Both the position numbers and the translations under genes were made by a program. From NCBI RefSeq assembly GCF_025154075.1, contig NZ_JAOAMU010000001.1:1026958-1090957 (forward strand): a stretch of 64,000 nt of DNA. The letters run 5' to 3'. Positions within the stretch are counted from its first letter, which is position 1; the number at the start of each line of letters is the position of its first letter. The DNA comes from Chryseobacterium herbae (GTDB lineage Bacteria > Bacteroidota > Bacteroidia > Flavobacteriales > Weeksellaceae). The notes under the pieces were generated by a model that saw only the letters and a list, made by a program, of their open reading frames with translations, searched no databases and had not been told where the DNA came from. Below, one piece after another: positions 24,160 to 33,001 of this stretch.

Positions 24160-25218
24160 TTATTTTTCAGCACTTTGAATCAACACTTTCAAAATTTCTT
24201 CAGTAGAAAGATCACTAAAATCATGAATAGACTGCCCTGCCCAGATACCTACAAAATCCGAATTATGTAAAGTTTTTGAAACCCTGCGCAATTCATTCGT
24301 CAGTTTATTCTGATAGGGATATGGCATAATGTAGTCAGAATTTTCGAGGTTTTCGATGAACTTATTTTTGATACCTCTCGCGTACCGGCCTGAAAAACTT
24401 CTGGTTAAAATAATATCTTTTTCTGTGGCATTTTTAAGCCTTTCTTTTTCAAACGGCTGCAATCCGCTTTCTTCTGATGCCAGCAGGACACTTCCTACCT
24501 GGAAACCCTGTGCTCCGAGCTCTTTAGCGGCTCTTAAAGTCTTTCCGTTATAAATTCCTCCTGCATAGATCAAAGGGACTTTTACATGATCATAAACCTC
24601 AGAAAACAGGGACATTCCTCCAATCATCGGGATATGCTCAGCATCGAAAGTTCCTCTGTGCCCTCCAGCTTCAATTCCTTGCACGCAGATCATATCAATT
24701 CCCGATTTCTCAAGAATTAAAGCTTCTTCCACCGAAGTACAGGTGCCGATGAGAACCACTCCGTTTTCTTTCAGCTTCTGTATGCTTTGATCATCCAAAT
24801 TTCCAAAAGTAAAACTTACTATTTTACAGCCTTCCCCAATAATGGCATCAATCTGTTCATGATATCCGTTTACTTTAATATCTTCAAGATCCGGAAGTGT
24901 AACCTCAATGTTATTTTCCTTCGCCAGCTGTGTAATGAACTGTTTTGCTTTACTAAATTTCTCCTTCAGACTGTCCGTAATTTCTGGGATATTGTGTACA
25001 AAAATATTGGCAGCAAAAGATTGATCGGTCAGTTTTTTTGTTTGCCTGATGAGTTCAACCGATTTTTCGGGTGAAAGATCAGCCAAGGCTAACGACCCAA
25101 GAACTCCGGCTTTTGCAGCTGCAGCAGTCATCTGTGGCGTACTGACTCCAAACATCGGAGCCTGAATGACAGGATATTTTATATTGAATCTGTTGCTGAT
25201 GGTATCTGGCCAAAACAT
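24160..25218 (-). CDS. Nitronate monooxygenase-type flavin oxidoreductase
   Basis: 352 residues, a full-length FMN TIM barrel. It begins with the family N-terminus (IKYPVIQAPMFGVSTPQM) and has the phosphate-binding GIEAGGHRGT (about 182-191) with the catalytic-type His187, plus LIYAGGIYNGKTLRAAKELGAQGFQVGS. These enzymes (formerly 2-nitropropane dioxygenases) oxidise alkyl nitronates with O2 and detoxify propionate-3-nitronate. It stands alone, convergent with mpl, with no close operon partner. Some family members act on other substrates, so the name is at family level. Confidence 0.88.
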   Translation of the reverse strand: MFWPDTISNRFNIKYPVIQAPMFGVSTPQMTAAAAKAGVLGSLALADLSPEKSVELIRQTKKLTDQSFAANIFVHNIPEITDSLKEKFSKAKQFITQLAKENNIEVTLPDLEDIKVNGYHEQIDAIIGEGCKIVSFTFGNLDDQSIQKLKENGVVLIGTCTSVEEALILEKSGIDMICVQGIEAGGHRGTFDAEHIPMIGGMSLFSEVYDHVKVPLIYAGGIYNGKTLRAAKELGAQGFQVGSVLLASEESGLQPFEKERLKNATEKDIILTRSFSGRYARGIKNKFIENLENSDYIMPYPYQNKLTNELRRVSKTLHNSDFVGIWAGQSIHDFSDLSTEEILKVLIQSAEK

Positions 25219-25333
25219 AAGAATTATTTTATTTAAAATTTACGAAAAACTCATGAAACCCTTCTTTAAATGAGTATGATATCGGTCAAGTATTTTTACC
25301 TTTTTTACAAAAATCAATACAAAAACGGAAAGC

Positions 25334-26041
25334 TTATCTTATCATTTTTCGGAGTTCTCTATAATGCTTTTTTGTTTCCGGATCAAGCTTTTCTATAGCA
25401 TAAGAAAATGTAGCAGCGGGCATTGTTTCCGCATATTGATCGAGGAAACTTAACAATCTTTTCGGATTTTTCTTTCCGGCCTCCCTGATCCAGCTGCCGA
25501 CTGCTTTGCTGACCAATTCATGCGGATCGTGAACAAGAATTTCAGCGATCTTAAAGGTATCTTCGAAATCATTTTTTCTGATAAAGGCATGCGTACTTAC
25601 AATCGCTGTTCTTCGCTCCCACGGATTTTCAGATTCAGCCAGTTGGTACAGAATATCTCTTGGCTTGTCCATCAGGTATTCACCAATAATATTCTTTGCT
25701 GCACGGTCTACGAAATCCCAGTTGTTCAAACGGTCGTGGCGATTTAAATACAAGTCAAAAAGATCTTTTTTACTTTCTTCAGACGTTTTTTTATTCCCAG
25801 CCTGAAAATCCATGATGCTTACTCCCCCCATTCTGACTTCATAAAAATCACTGTCCAGAAGTGTATTGATTTCTTCCAGTGGCATTGAAGAAAACTCTTT
25901 TGCCGTCGTGAAAACATCACCGAATTTAACTCCGAAATGTTTTGTAACACCGTCATCTCCTTTGAAAAACTTTTCAACCTTATCAATTTCTTTTTCATTT
26001 CTGAATGTCGATAGTTTTTCTATGAATTGAGCTGCCGTCAT
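25334..26041 (-). CDS. AlkD-like DNA alkylation repair protein
   Basis: 235 residues of HEAT-like alpha repeats. Family features include FGVKFGDVFTTAKEF near the start, LLDSDFYEVRMGGVSIMDFQ, LNNWDFVDRAAKNIIGEYL (the Trp-Asp-x-x-Asp segment that contacts lesions) and PWERRTAIVSTHAFI. AlkD excises positively charged alkyl bases such as N3-methyladenine and N7-methylguanine without base flipping. It is preceded by the gene for an aldo-keto reductase on the same strand, separated by a hairpin repeat, so the two are probably separate units. Confidence 0.9.
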   Translation of the reverse strand: MTAAQFIEKLSTFRNEKEIDKVEKFFKGDDGVTKHFGVKFGDVFTTAKEFSSMPLEEINTLLDSDFYEVRMGGVSIMDFQAGNKKTSEESKKDLFDLYLNRHDRLNNWDFVDRAAKNIIGEYLMDKPRDILYQLAESENPWERRTAIVSTHAFIRKNDFEDTFKIAEILVHDPHELVSKAVGSWIREAGKKNPKRLLSFLDQYAETMPAATFSYAIEKLDPETKKHYRELRKMIR

Positions 26042-26066
26042 GGTTTTTATTTAAAATTAAAAAATA

Positions 26067-26132
26067 TCCCGCAGATTAAACTGATTTAACAGGATTCTAT
26101 TAAAATCTGTATAATCCATTTGATCTGCGGGA
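26067..26132. repeat. Hairpin repeat with TCCCGCAGAT arms
   Basis: TCCCGCAGAT at 26067-26076 pairs with ATCTGCGGGA at 26123-26132; the inner sequence holds TTTAACAGGATT and AATCTGTATAATCC, also roughly complementary. It lies between the aldo-keto reductase and alkD and may serve as terminator. The GCAGATTAAACTGATTTAACAGG style is a frequent degenerate spacer of Flavobacteriia. Confidence 0.6.
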
Positions 26133-26154
26133 CAATAAATATTGAGCAATACTC

Positions 26155-27030
26155 TTAAATATCAGCTACAACGTTTAGCATTTTTTCCTCCCATTCAGGA
26201 TCTTTCGGATCAAAGAACAGTCTTTTTCCGGTATCTAAAGAACGGACCATATTCATTTCGTCTGCACTCAGTTCGAAATCAAAAACATTAAAATTTTCTT
26301 CAATTCTGGAAGGCGTCACCGATTTTGGAATCACCACAAACCCTTCCTGAAGGTGCCATCTTAAAATCACCTGAGCCACCGTTTTATTGTATTTCTCAGC
26401 GATTGCTTTTAATTCAGCATTGTTCAGAAGATCTGCATTTCCGTTTCCAAGCGGACTCCACGGCTGTGTGATGATATTATTTTCTCTGTTATACACCTGA
26501 AGTTCTTTCTGCTGAAAAACCGGGTGAAGCTCAATTTGATTAATCACTGGAGAAACCGTTGAATTTGCTTTTAACTCTTCTAATTTTTCAACCGTAAAAT
26601 TACACACCCCGATAGCTTTGATTTTTCCTTCACTGTATAATTCCTCTAAAGCTTTCCAAGTTCCGATGAAATCTCCGTAAGGCCAGTGGATCAGATACAG
26701 GTCCAGATAATCCATCTGAAGTCTGTCCAGTGTTCTCTGAAATGCTTTTTTTGCCTGCTCGTAGCCATGATCCTGCACCCAGACTTTTGAAGTGATAAAC
26801 AGCTCATCTCTGCTGACACCGCTATCTTTCACCGCCTTTCCTACTGCCGTTTCATTCTGGTAAATGGCTGCCGTATCGATCATTCTGTATCCTGTCTGGA
26901 TGGCTTTATCCACCGCTCTTTCACATTCTTCCAGATTCTCCATCTGCCAAACTCCAAAGCCTAAGGCCGGAATATCCACCCCGTTATTTAAGGTCACTAC
27001 AGGCTGCCCTGTATATGTTTTGTTTTGCAT
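26155..27030 (-). CDS. Aldo/keto reductase
   Basis: 291 residues, NADPH-binding TIM barrel. The catalytic tetrad is complete: D52 and Y57 (RMIDTAAIYQNE), K82 (FITSKVW) and H115 (YLIHWP). C-terminal cofactor motif VIPKSVTPSRIEEN. Closest in style to 2,5-diketo-D-gluconate/methylglyoxal reductases (AKR5), which reduce aldehydes and ketones. It is divergent from the GNAT gene at 27283 over a 252-base gap that contains only pyrimidine-rich degenerate repeats and the GNAT promoter element. Confidence 0.92.
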   Translation of the reverse strand: MQNKTYTGQPVVTLNNGVDIPALGFGVWQMENLEECERAVDKAIQTGYRMIDTAAIYQNETAVGKAVKDSGVSRDELFITSKVWVQDHGYEQAKKAFQRTLDRLQMDYLDLYLIHWPYGDFIGTWKALEELYSEGKIKAIGVCNFTVEKLEELKANSTVSPVINQIELHPVFQQKELQVYNRENNIITQPWSPLGNGNADLLNNAELKAIAEKYNKTVAQVILRWHLQEGFVVIPKSVTPSRIEENFNVFDFELSADEMNMVRSLDTGKRLFFDPKDPEWEEKMLNVVADI

Positions 27031-27282
27031 AATTTTTAAATTTCAATTTTAATATTAATGTATAGCCTAACAAATTTGCGATAAAAAATCGGGAATACGA
27101 CTTACCATTTTTACTGTTTTCAAAGTATTGGGAGACTGTTAACAGATATTTTTTGTTTTTAACTGTTCAGTCTTTTTGTTTCCCAAAAAATCAACCCTCC
27201 TCAAAGAAGTTCCCAATTTCTAACCTCCAAAATCTAACCTCTAACTTCTATTTTTTCTTATTTTTGCACGAAATTCAAAGCA

Positions 27283-27717
27283 ATGTCACATTCAATCAGA
27301 TTAGCACACACAGAAGATTACCCAAGAATTATGGAGATCTGGGAATCTGCTGTACTGGCGACCCACGATTTCCTTGCTGAAGAGGATTTTAATTATTTTA
27401 AAGAAGTTATTCCGAGAGATTATCTTCCCAATCTGGAAGTTTATTTAGTGACGGAAAATGACAAGGCAGAAGGTTTCGCTTCCGTAGCAGAAGGCAATCT
27501 GGAAATGCTTTTCATTCATAATGAAGTACGGGGAAAAGGATACGGCAAAAAGCTGTACGAGTTTATGAAAGAGACAACAGGTTTGACTAAAGTTGACGTC
27601 AACGAACAAAATCCTAAGGCCATCGGGTTTTACGAGAAAATGGGCTTCAAACAGATCGGAAGATCAGAAAAAGACGGTTCAGGAAAAGACTATCCTATTA
27701 TTCATATGAGCCTTTAA
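27283..27717 (+). CDS. GNAT-family N-acetyltransferase
   Basis: 144 residues. The acetyl-CoA binding signature (motif A) is LFIHNEVRGKGYGKKLYEFM, about residues 80-99, and motif B is VNEQNPKAIGFYEKMGFKQIG. Resembles YjaB/YhhY-type small acetyltransferases with unknown acceptor. A TATTTTTG promoter element lies at 27259-27266. It ends 1 base before the next GNAT gene, so the two are one operon. Confidence 0.88.
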   Translation: MSHSIRLAHTEDYPRIMEIWESAVLATHDFLAEEDFNYFKEVIPRDYLPNLEVYLVTENDKAEGFASVAEGNLEMLFIHNEVRGKGYGKKLYEFMKETTGLTKVDVNEQNPKAIGFYEKMGFKQIGRSEKDGSGKDYPIIHMSL

Positions 27718-27718
27718 A

Positions 27719-28186
27719 ATGGAAAAATTGACAATTAGAAAGATAGATCCGGCTTCAGCTATTCCGTATGAGCTTTTACTGCTTGCAGATGAAACTGTGG
27801 ATGCTATTAATCGATATATTTTTGATTCTGATATTTATCTTTTAAATGATGGTGTTCAGGATATTGCTGTGATCGCTTTGTATCAAAATAGCAGCACAGA
27901 ACTGGAGATTAAAAATATGGCGGTTATTGAAAGCCACAGAAGTCAGGGAATCGGCGGCATTCTTATGGATAAAGCTAAAGTAATTGCTAAAGAAAGCGGC
28001 TACACAACTTTAGCCGTAGGTACCTCAGATACGGGATTTCAGCAAATTAAATTCTATGAAAAGAATGATTTTATAAAAAAGGGAGTACGTAAAAATTTTT
28101 TTATAGAAAATTACCCACTCCCTATTTATGAAAACGGATTACAGCTGTGCGACATGATCCTTCTTGCTCATGACCTTTCTGAATAA
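27719..28186 (+). CDS. GNAT-family N-acetyltransferase
   Basis: 155 residues. Motif A reads MAVIESHRSQGIGGILMDKA, about 68-87, and motif B GFQQIKFYEKNDFIKKG. It is a different subfamily from its neighbour, longer in the first strands. The acceptor is unknown. Its last 48 bases overlap, tail to tail, with the end of the LysR gene on the other strand (28139-28186), so the two transcripts are necessarily antisense to one another at their 3' ends. Confidence 0.85.
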   Translation: MEKLTIRKIDPASAIPYELLLLADETVDAINRYIFDSDIYLLNDGVQDIAVIALYQNSSTELEIKNMAVIESHRSQGIGGILMDKAKVIAKESGYTTLAVGTSDTGFQQIKFYEKNDFIKKGVRKNFFIENYPLPIYENGLQLCDMILLAHDLSE

Positions 28187-29059
28187 TCCTTTGATATGAT
28201 CGATTTCAGACTGATAATTTGTTTTCTTTCTGCAACCGAAATACAACGTATTTTCAAGTTTTTTCTCGCCTTCCCAGATCAGCTTAAGATCTCCGTTTTC
28301 TATTTCATTTTTGCATAGGAAATCGGGAACTACAGCCAGTCCGGTTCCGCCTTTCAGACAACGGATAATTGAGTTTAAATTCGGAACAATATAATTCGGA
28401 CGGAAGTTTGGTTTATGACCAAAATTCATGATCCAGAACTGAAAAAGATGTTCCATATCTCCCGTTGTTCCGTACCATTTTTCCTGCTTCAGCCATTCCT
28501 CGATATGTTCAGTTCCTTTAGTATGCACTACTTCCTGAAAACTTTCCTTATCTACATTTTTTCCGCCTACCAGAATAATCTGTTCAGAAGAAAATGCTTC
28601 GTGTTCGATATTGGGAGAAACTCCTTTTTTAGGAGTAATAATAAGATCCAAAATCCCTTTATCCAGCTGGTCCAGCATTTCCGGATACTGCCCAAAACTG
28701 ATAATCAGGTTAAAAGGCAGAGTGGAAACATATTGTTCCAAAGTCGTCTGAAATGTTTCAAAACACATCCCAACACTAATCGTAGGCGTCAGTTTTTCTG
28801 TAGACTTCTGAAAATTCTTTTCTACATCTTCCAGCCTGCCAATCGGATCAGAAACTGCATTGAATAAAACCTTTCCTCTTTCGGTAGGAATCATTTTCCT
28901 TCCGGTTCTGTCAAATAATTTATAGCCTACGTAAGCTTCCAGTGAGCTTAAGTGGAGACTTACTCCGGGCTGCGAAATAAACAGGGAATCTGCAGCACCC
29001 GTCAGTGTTCCGGTTTTGTATATCGCTTTAAAAGTGCGGTACCATTCTAGATTGACCAT
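28139..29059 (-). CDS. LysR-type transcriptional regulator
   Basis: 306 residues, standard length. The winged helix-turn-helix at 1-62 is intact (WYRTFKAIYKTGTLTGAADSLFISQPGVSLHLSSLE is its core), with the conserved SQPGVS recognition helix. Residues ~90-295 form the periplasmic-binding-like effector domain. The effector is unknown. Its promoter region faces away from the GNAT pair, so it is not obviously their regulator. The gene converges on and overlaps the second GNAT gene by 48 bases. Confidence 0.92.
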   Translation of the reverse strand: MVNLEWYRTFKAIYKTGTLTGAADSLFISQPGVSLHLSSLEAYVGYKLFDRTGRKMIPTERGKVLFNAVSDPIGRLEDVEKNFQKSTEKLTPTISVGMCFETFQTTLEQYVSTLPFNLIISFGQYPEMLDQLDKGILDLIITPKKGVSPNIEHEAFSSEQIILVGGKNVDKESFQEVVHTKGTEHIEEWLKQEKWYGTTGDMEHLFQFWIMNFGHKPNFRPNYIVPNLNSIIRCLKGGTGLAVVPDFLCKNEIENGDLKLIWEGEKKLENTLYFGCRKKTNYQSEIDHIKGLFRKVMSKKDHVAQL

Positions 29060-29141
29060 AACTTTAATTATTAATATTCTGATACAAAGTTACGGAATAA
29101 TTATTACAGTGATAGAGGAGATGGATGGGAGTTGGAAGAAG

Positions 29142-29266
29142 GAGGATGGAAGTTTATGGTCTCCCAAAGTACAACTGAAAGCCTTTTTATTTTTTTTAGC
29201 ATATCCTTCATCGATCTTTAGGATAGCCGTCAGAAATTATATATCCTGCCACAACTTCCATCCTCC
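29142..29266. repeat. Long-loop inverted repeat in the LysR/hydrolase gap
   Basis: GGAGGATGGAAGTT (29142-29155) and its exact complement AACTTCCATCCTCC (29253-29266) flank 97 bases; GGAAGA-type flanks extend the match with gaps. No gene in this 226-base gap. The purine-rich GGATGGAAG style is a common degenerate spacer of these genomes. Confidence 0.7.
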
Positions 29267-29285
29267 CTCTCCCCTCTTCCAGCCG

Positions 29286-30215
29286 CTATTTCAACAACGT
29301 CATAATCGTATTCTGAAACTTTTCCGGCTCATCTTTATGGATCTGATGCCCTGATTTTTCAAATAAAAACAGGTCTTTCTTAGGTGCTTTTACCTGCTCA
29401 AAATATTGTTTTGTAATAGCAGTAGAGGTTTGAATATCATTTTTCCCTACGAAAAAATAGATCGGACAATTCACTTTCTTTAAAGTCTTCGGTAAATCTA
29501 TTTTCATGACTTCATTCCAGGCTGGCGACCATGTTTTAGACCATTGAAGGAAACCTTTTTTGAAATCATCACTGGTGACATTTTTTTTACCGTCTTTATA
29601 AAAAAGCCATTTTCTAAGGTAAAACAAATCTTCATCTATCGTAAACGGAATATGCACGCTTGCCAATTCTTTGCTGGCAACAGGATCTTCTTTAAAATGA
29701 TTTTTTAAAACAGTAAGCAGTTCCTTTTCACTGGCCAGCTGACTGATCACAGGATTGACTGCAAAATAAGCATGCAAAAGTTCAGGATGATTTCTGACAA
29801 TGTAAAATCCTAAAGCATTCCCCCAAGAACTTCCCAGCAAGTATACTTTTTCCTGCTTGAGCTGCTTTCTAAGAAAATTGATCACTTCAAAGGTATCTTT
29901 CCCCATCAACTCAACGGATGGCTGAACCGGAGAAGGGTTTAATGCCAATGTTTTTCCTGCATCTCTCTGATCCCACTGAACAATGGTGAATTTATTTTTT
30001 AAAATATGGGTAAAAGAATCCGCATTTTTCATCATTGAGCTTCCGGGGCCTCCTGATAAAAAGAGAAGTATCGGCTTAGTGGAATCATCGGTTTTAATTT
30101 CGATGGCTTGTTTTATTCCGCCAATTTCGGGAGTGAGAATAGTGTCAACTTTTACGGCTTGTGCTAAACAAAATACTGATAATAGTAAAAGAATAAACAG
30201 GGCTGTTTTTTTCAT
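29286..30215 (-). CDS. Alpha/beta hydrolase, S33-type, exported
   Basis: 309 residues with an N-terminal signal peptide (MKKTALFILLLLSVFCLAQA). Oxyanion motif FLSGGPGSS at 53-60, then VQWDQRDAGKT, nucleophile S130 in LLGSSWGNALG, an acid in FVGKNDIQT and the catalytic His in KSGHQIHKDE. HGGPG-like plus DQRG-like motifs point to the prolyl aminopeptidase (S33) group. A periplasmic peptidase or esterase is likely; the substrate is not deducible. Confidence 0.87.
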   Translation of the reverse strand: MKKTALFILLLLSVFCLAQAVKVDTILTPEIGGIKQAIEIKTDDSTKPILLFLSGGPGSSMMKNADSFTHILKNKFTIVQWDQRDAGKTLALNPSPVQPSVELMGKDTFEVINFLRKQLKQEKVYLLGSSWGNALGFYIVRNHPELLHAYFAVNPVISQLASEKELLTVLKNHFKEDPVASKELASVHIPFTIDEDLFYLRKWLFYKDGKKNVTSDDFKKGFLQWSKTWSPAWNEVMKIDLPKTLKKVNCPIYFFVGKNDIQTSTAITKQYFEQVKAPKKDLFLFEKSGHQIHKDEPEKFQNTIMTLLK

Positions 30216-30393
30216 GATTTCTAAATTTTAATAATCTGATGCAAAGATGAATCAGAAAATTTCCAGAAAAGTCCGGATAAAAAAAGTCGAACTGATTTTA
30301 ACGGATAAAATGAGTTCGATCTTCTGCAAACCAACGTTCGACTATTTACAAATTACTAAAAATCAATAACTTGAATTTAATTTGGAGAATATT

Positions 30394-31140
30394 TCAGAGC
30401 ATCAAAGCTTTTTCATTTCTTAAAAAATCAGCATAATAATTGGGAATTCCGCTTTCTTCTATGGCGTGAACGGTTTCTTCAAGCGGATAAGCGATCTGTA
30501 CGATTTCCGGAATAATCTGTTCTTCATTCATTGTTAAAACCAGATAAGAAGCCAGGCGGTTTTCTTCTTTGGAACGGCCTACAGAACCACAGTTTATGGC
30601 CCATTTATTATTTTCAAAAGATTTTTTAAATGACAAATGAGTATGTCCCATGACAACGATATCGGATTGAGACTCCTTGAGCATAGTTGCAAAAACCTCA
30701 TCATTCTCCGATTCATACAAATAAGTATCATTACTGGAGAGGCTTGAATGCACAAGCTGAATACTCCAATGCTTTTTCCCTACTTTATAGTTTAATTTTA
30801 AATGAAAAGGAAGTGCGGATAAAAACTTTTTGTTCTCTTTCGTAATATGCTGTTTGGAATGATCAATCGCAATGAATCTGGCCTCTGTTTCTTCCTGAGA
30901 ATGTTTTGATAAAGGAACTACGGGAATATCAAAAGCAATTCTTTCATCATGATTCCCCATCAGGCAGGGAATGTTGAGATGCTTTATCTTTTCAGTGACT
31001 TCATTTCCCCATGGAGCAAAATCTACCAGATCCCCCAGACAGAATTTCTGCTGAATTCCCCTCTTCTTTATATCCTCAAGTACCGCATTCAGCGCAGGAA
31101 AATTTCCGTGCACATCACTAAAAACCGCAATCTGTATCAT
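30394..31140 (-). CDS. Metallophosphoesterase
   Basis: 248 residues if started at MIQIAVFSDVHGN (ATG at 31140). Upstream in-frame ATGs at 31146, 31158 and 31194 would only add non-conserved residues before the first metal motif. Motifs in order: SDVHGNFPAL, CLGDLVDFAPWG, MGNHDER, VVMGHTH and NCGSVG, all the dinuclear metal ligands. It resembles the YfcE/protein-phosphatase-like group acting on phosphodiesters or phosphoproteins. The gene stands alone. Confidence 0.88.
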   Translation of the reverse strand: MIQIAVFSDVHGNFPALNAVLEDIKKRGIQQKFCLGDLVDFAPWGNEVTEKIKHLNIPCLMGNHDERIAFDIPVVPLSKHSQEETEARFIAIDHSKQHITKENKKFLSALPFHLKLNYKVGKKHWSIQLVHSSLSSNDTYLYESENDEVFATMLKESQSDIVVMGHTHLSFKKSFENNKWAINCGSVGRSKEENRLASYLVLTMNEEQIIPEIVQIAYPLEETVHAIEESGIPNYYADFLRNEKALML

Positions 31141-31238
31141 ATCCATTCTATTAATCATAACAAATTTACTGGAGACGTGGGACAATAGAATCAATAAACT
31201 GTATGATATTTCACATGAATGACAAAATTTAAACTATC

Positions 31239-31302
31239 AGTATTATAATACTTAGATATAATTCATGCTATTTTTATTATACAACACCGCGAACTAACTT
31301 TG
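31239..31302 (+). promoter_or_regulatory. Promoter and palindromic operator of the mdaB operon
   Basis: Perfect 14-base palindrome AGTATTATAATACT at 31239-31252, then TAACTTTG (31295-31302) as -7 box; leader about 22 bases to the ATG at 31332. The palindrome would lie around -55, a place fit for an activator or distal operator. Confidence 0.5.
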
Positions 31303-31331
31303 CATCATAAAATTTAAACAATCATAAAAAA

Positions 31332-31946
31332 ATGAAAAAAGTATTGATCATTAACGGAGGACAGAATTTCGGACATTCCGGAGGAAAATATAATGATACC
31401 ATCGCTCAGAATACTTTGGAAGTACTGGAGAAATTCGGAAATATAGAAGTTAAGACCACTCAGGTCTCAGAAGGCTTCGACAAAGATGAGGAGGTAAAGA
31501 AATTTGTATGGGCAGATTTTATCATCTACCACACTCCGATCTGGTGGTTCCAACTTCCGAACGGTCTTAAAAAATATATCGATGATGTTTTCACAGCCGG
31601 ACATGCCAAAGGAATCTATATGAGTGACGGAAGAAATGCAGAAAATCCGGAAATCAATTACGGAACCGGAGGAATGCTTGGCGGAAGAAAATATATGGTG
31701 ACTAGCAGCTGGAATGCTCCAAAAACCGCTTTTACCCTTCCCGGAGAATTTTTCAATGAAACAAGTGTAGATAATGGACCTTTATTTGGTTTTCATAGAA
31801 TGAATGCCTTCGTTTCCTTAGAAAAAATGGAAAGTTTTCACTTCCATGATGTAGAGAAAAACGCCAATATAGAACGTGACATGAAGCTTTACAGAGAGCA
31901 TCTTGAACAAGTTTTTGCACAGGAATTAAAACCACAACTAGCCTAA
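31332..31946 (+). CDS. mdaB: NADPH:quinone reductase, MdaB-type
   Basis: 204 residues, flavodoxin-like. Family markers: MKKVLIINGGQNFGHSGGKYN, the FAD/substrate loop TPIWWFQLPNGLKKYIDDVFTAGHAKG (quoted here as two blocks TPIWWFQLPNGLKK and YIDDVFTAGHAKG) and SWNAPKTAFTLPGEFF. MdaB reduces quinones by two electrons and protects against quinone redox cycling. It overlaps the next gene by one base (TAATG), exactly the mdaB-ygiN pairing of E. coli. Confidence 0.9.
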   Translation: MKKVLIINGGQNFGHSGGKYNDTIAQNTLEVLEKFGNIEVKTTQVSEGFDKDEEVKKFVWADFIIYHTPIWWFQLPNGLKKYIDDVFTAGHAKGIYMSDGRNAENPEINYGTGGMLGGRKYMVTSSWNAPKTAFTLPGEFFNETSVDNGPLFGFHRMNAFVSLEKMESFHFHDVEKNANIERDMKLYREHLEQVFAQELKPQLA

Positions 31947-32233
31947 TGAAAATATATCTTACAGCAGTAATCAAAGCAAAAGAAGAGCACCGTAATGAAG
32001 TTCTGGAAGTTCTTCAGAATATGGTCAAAGAAACCCGAAAAGAAGATGCGTGCGAACTGTACAGCCTTCATCAGGGAATCGAAGACAAAAACCAGTTTAT
32101 ATTCTACGAAATCTGGAAAAGTGATGAAGGATTGGCGTTACATAACCAACAGCCATACATTCAGGCTTTCGGAGCAATAATAGACGAAAAATTACAGGAA
32201 AAACCACAGATTTACACTACCCATATTCTTTAA
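31946..32233 (+). CDS. ygiN: Quinol monooxygenase, YgiN-type (ABM domain)
   Basis: 95 residues, a single antibiotic-biosynthesis-monooxygenase ferredoxin-like domain: VIKAKEEHRNEVLEVLQNMV, CELYSLHQGIEDKNQFIFYE and WKSDEGLALHNQQPYIQAF. YgiN reoxidises menadiol and forms a quinone redox cycle with MdaB. The start overlaps the mdaB stop by one base and the stop lies one base before the next start, so expression is tightly coupled. Confidence 0.87.
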   Translation: MKIYLTAVIKAKEEHRNEVLEVLQNMVKETRKEDACELYSLHQGIEDKNQFIFYEIWKSDEGLALHNQQPYIQAFGAIIDEKLQEKPQIYTTHIL

Positions 32234-32234
32234 T

Positions 32235-32987
32235 ATGAAAAAATTAGCATTTTTATTGGTAACCCTATTGACGATAGTATTTGTTCAGGCACAACACCAA
32301 AAATCTAAACGTATGAAAAAGAAAATTTTATTCGTCGTGACCAGTCATGATAAAAAAGGGGATACGGGAGAAGATACCGGATATTATCTGGGTGAAGTTT
32401 CTCATCCATGGGAAGTTCTTCACAAAGCAGGATATGAAATTGATTTTGTAAGCCCAAAAGGAGGAACTCCACCGGTAGACGGATTTGATTTAAAAGATCC
32501 TGTCAACAAAGAATTCTGGGAAAACAAAGAATACAAAAATAAAATCGATCATTCTTTACAGCCTTCTCAGGTGAATCCGGGCAATTACAGTGCAATCTTC
32601 TACGCAGGAGGTCACGGTGCGATGTGGGATTTCGCTGACAATACGGAATTAGCTGTTATTGCATCAAAAATTTATGAGAATGGCGGAATTGTAGCAGCCG
32701 TATGTCACGGCCCTTCCGGTTTGGTCAATATTAAACTGAACAACGGAAAGTATCTGGTAGACGGCAAAAAGATCAATGCTTTTACCAATGAAGAAGAAGC
32801 TGAAGTCAAATTAACCAACGTCGTTCCTTTCCTTCTGGAAGATAAACTGAAAGAGAGAGGCGCAAAATTTGAAAAATCAGGGCTTTGGCAGAACCATGTG
32901 GTGACAGACCAGAGAGTGATCACAGGACAGAATCCTCAGTCTGCAAAAAGTGTAGGTGAGGCGATTTTAAAGGAACTTAATCAATAA
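32235..32987 (+). CDS. Exported DJ-1/PfpI-family protein (Hsp31-like)
   Basis: 250 residues with a signal peptide (residues 1-20, VFVQAQ cleavage region). Nucleophile elbow AAVCHGPSG with C157-H158, and an upstream Glu in GYYLGEVSHPW (E54) as in the class I glutamine-amidotransferase-like Hsp31/YhbO glyoxalase-III type group. SPKGGTPPVDGFDL is also typical. It would handle glyoxals or oxidised proteins. Third gene of the mdaB-ygiN operon, which makes a reactive-carbonyl/quinone stress role consistent. The export signal is unusual for this family. Confidence 0.85.
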   Translation: MKKLAFLLVTLLTIVFVQAQHQKSKRMKKKILFVVTSHDKKGDTGEDTGYYLGEVSHPWEVLHKAGYEIDFVSPKGGTPPVDGFDLKDPVNKEFWENKEYKNKIDHSLQPSQVNPGNYSAIFYAGGHGAMWDFADNTELAVIASKIYENGGIVAAVCHGPSGLVNIKLNNGKYLVDGKKINAFTNEEEAEVKLTNVVPFLLEDKLKERGAKFEKSGLWQNHVVTDQRVITGQNPQSAKSVGEAILKELNQ

Positions 32988-33001
32988 TCTTTTTTTAAAC
33001 T

